The notes under the pieces: model-generated
Seen by the model: the letters and a program-made list of their open reading frames with translations, nothing else
Databases searched by the model: none
Told to the model about the DNA's origin: nothing
In this document: positions 47,201 to 50,200 of the stretch, in pieces
Layout of the letters: each line of letters begins with the position of its first letter
How positions within the stretch are numbered: the stretch's first letter is position 1
Assembly (NCBI RefSeq): GCF_902729445.1
Contig: NZ_CACVCE010000072.1
Coordinates: forward strand, 1 to 64,000
Length of the DNA: 64,000 nucleotides
Reading direction: 5' to 3'
From: Magnetospirillum sp902729445
GTDB taxonomy: Bacteria > Pseudomonadota > Alphaproteobacteria > Rhodospirillales > Magnetospirillaceae
Made by a program: the position numbers and the translations under genes

Positions 47201-50200
47201 CCCAGCTTGGTTTGGACGGTGCCGAGGTCGGTGGTGACGATGCCCTGGTTGGTGTTGACCAGCGCGGTGGCGAAGGCGGCCTGCGCCTTGTTGACCTGGG
47301 TCAGTGCCGCCTGCGCCTGGGCCTCGAGCCGCAGCACCTCTTCGACCGCGGCAGCCGCCTGCTTCTGTGCGGCGGTGATGCCCTGGGTCTCGGCCTGGGC
47401 GGCAACGGCGGTGCGCGCCGCCTGGGCGGCGGCGATGGCACCCGCGTCGCCGGCGGCTTGGGCCTGGGCCAGAGCCAAGGTCGCCTCGGCGTTGTCGGCG
47501 GCCGAATCGGCAGAATCGCGTGCCGCCGAGGCCGACAGGACCGCCTTCACCGCCGCCTGGTAGATGGTGTCCATGTCGTTGGAATGGACCCGCCAGGTGG
47601 TCGATTTGGCCAGCAGAGCCTGGGCCTGGGCGCGGGCGGCCTCGGCTTCCAGATACTTGGTCTGGGCCAGATCGGCGGCGGCGCGGGCGTCGGTGGCGTC
47701 GGACTGCGTCGCCGTGACGTCGGCGACATGGGTGTCGGCCTCGCCGGCCTGGGTCTTGGCCGTCTGGGCGGCCTGCTCGGCCAGCTTGGTGGCATCGACG
47801 GCGGCGTTGACGGCGGTCAGCAGGTCATTGCTGACGCTCTTGGTCGCCATGGTTTCCGAGAAGCTCTCGTACCATTCGGCGGCGGCTTCCGCGCCCTGGG
47901 CCTTGGCCAGATTGTCATAGGCGGTCAGCACCGCGCCAAGCGCGGTCGCCGCCGATTGCTCCAGGGTCAGGACCTGGCCGTGCAGGGTGACATAGGCGGT
48001 CTCGGCCTGGGCGGCGATCGCTTCGGCCGCGGCGGCGGCGGCGTTCACCGTGGCATAGGCGGCCTGGTACTCGGTCAACAGCGCGGTGAAGAAGCCCTTG
48101 ACCTCAAGGTCGGCGGCCAGGCCCTGCGCCACCAGGATGGTGGTGGCTTCCAAGGTGGCGTCCTGCGGCGGCAGGGCCAGGGCGGCATTCAGCAGGCTGG
48201 CGTCGGACGGCGCGTTGGCGGCGGCCTGGATCTTGGTCACCGCGTCGGCGGCCAAATTCTTGGCCTGGGTGGTCACCGCCAGGTCGGCGGGGCTGGAATT
48301 GGTGAAAGCGGTATCGGCGGCCGTCTTGGCGGCATTGGCCGCCGTCAGCGCGTCGGCCAGCAGCGAGGACTTGGTCGCGGTGGTGGCGGCCGACACCGCG
48401 CTGGCCACCTTCTGCAGGGCGATATTGTAGTCGCTGCCCAGCCGCACCAGGGCGTCGGCGGTCAGGATGCGGGCATAGGCATCGTCGGCGACCACCTTCT
48501 GCACTTTCCACGCCGCCACCTCGACATATTTGTCGGCATCGGCGTCGGAAGCGCCGGCATGGGCGGCCTTGTAGGCATTGACGGCGGCGGTGTAGTTGGC
48601 GGCGGCGTTGGTCTTGGCCGACAGGGCCGCCGCCAGCGCCTGATCGATGGCGTCCAAGCGGGCCGCGCCGCTTTCGCCCCAGGCCTCGAGGGTCTTGTTG
48701 GCGGCGAGCGTCAGGCTGGCACCGGCGGTGACATTGACGGTGGCATTCCCGATGACCACGGTGGTCGCGGTGGTCGAGAAGGTGGCGACCGCGTCGGCGG
48801 CGTCATCGACGATCGGCTTGACGGTGCCGTCGGCATAGGCGCGCTTGCCCTGCGCGGCACCCAGCTTTTCCTGCCAATCCAGATAGGCCGGCTGCTCGGC
48901 GGTGCGCGCGGCTTCCAACGCCGCGATGGCATTGGCGCTGGCGGTCTTGGCGGCGTTGACCGTCAAGGTGGCGGCGACGCGGGTGCCTTCCTTGGTCGCC
49001 TCGTCCGAGGTGGCGGTGCCGTCGACCCAGGCGTTGATGGCGGTGGTGATGACCGAATTGTCATTGGGATTGGCGGCGACGGTGCCCAGGATGTTGGCCT
49101 TGGCGGTCGCCGCCTCGAGAGCGGTGGTCAGCTTGGTCTGCGCCGGCCCGATCGTGTTGCTGATCAGGTTGTTGATCTTGGTGCTGACGAAATTGGCCGA
49201 AAGGGTGGTCGCTTCGGTCTTGTAGGTGTTGAACTGGGTCTGATAGGTGGTGAGCTTGGCCTTCAGCGCGGTGATGGCCGAAATGTCGGTGCTGGAATTG
49301 GCTTCCCACGCACTCATCAGCGCGTCGATCTTGGTCTGCACGGCCGCCTGCTTGGCGGCGATCACCTGGGCGCTGGCGGCGGCCTTGGCCACCTTCACTT
49401 CCGCCGTGGCGGTCTGCAGGTTCTTATAGAGCGCGCTGCCTTGCGCCGCCGTCCCCAGCTCGGTGACGATGGCCTCGGCCGCATTCTGCTTGGTGGTCAT
49501 CAACGCTTCGAGGGCGGCGATCTTGTCGTCGGTGTCGCCGATGACGCCGTCGCCGTCCAGGTCCGACGAGATGGCGGCGATGGTGGCGTTGATTTCCGTC
49601 TCGATGGCGTCGTCGGTGGCGTCGATGTCGCCGTCGTCGTCATAATCCTGCGAGGCGGCGAATTGGATGGTGCCGTCGGCGGCGATGGTGGCGAACGGCA
49701 GGCCGCCCAGATACTGAGCCGCCAGATCCTCGCCGCGCGCCCCGTACATCTGCTGGATGGCGACGATATCGTGCAGCAGCGGGCTATCGGAATAGCCGAC
49801 CAGACCGCCGCCGAAATACGACATGATGCTGTAGATCTGCGAATCGTAGGCGCTGGTCTGGACGGCGAATCCGTTGTAATCGCCGGCATGTTCCAGGCCC
49901 AAGGCGTGACCCAGTTCGTGCAGCAGGGTCATGAAACCATAGCTGCCGGGCACCAGCGACCCCAATTGCGGGTCGCCGGCGTCGAACCACACGTCGCCGC
50001 CGGTCCCCTCGCCCGGCAGATAGGCCCAGGCGGTTTCCGGGCCGGTGGTGGAATTGGCGAAGCGAATCTCGCCGCCGTCGCCGGTGACCTCGACGAAGGT
50101 GATGTTGGCGACCTTGGCCCATTCGGCCATGGCGGCGCGCGCCGCCGCCTGCTGCTCGGGCGTGAAGGCGATGAAGCCCTGGCCCTCGACCGAGCCGGCA

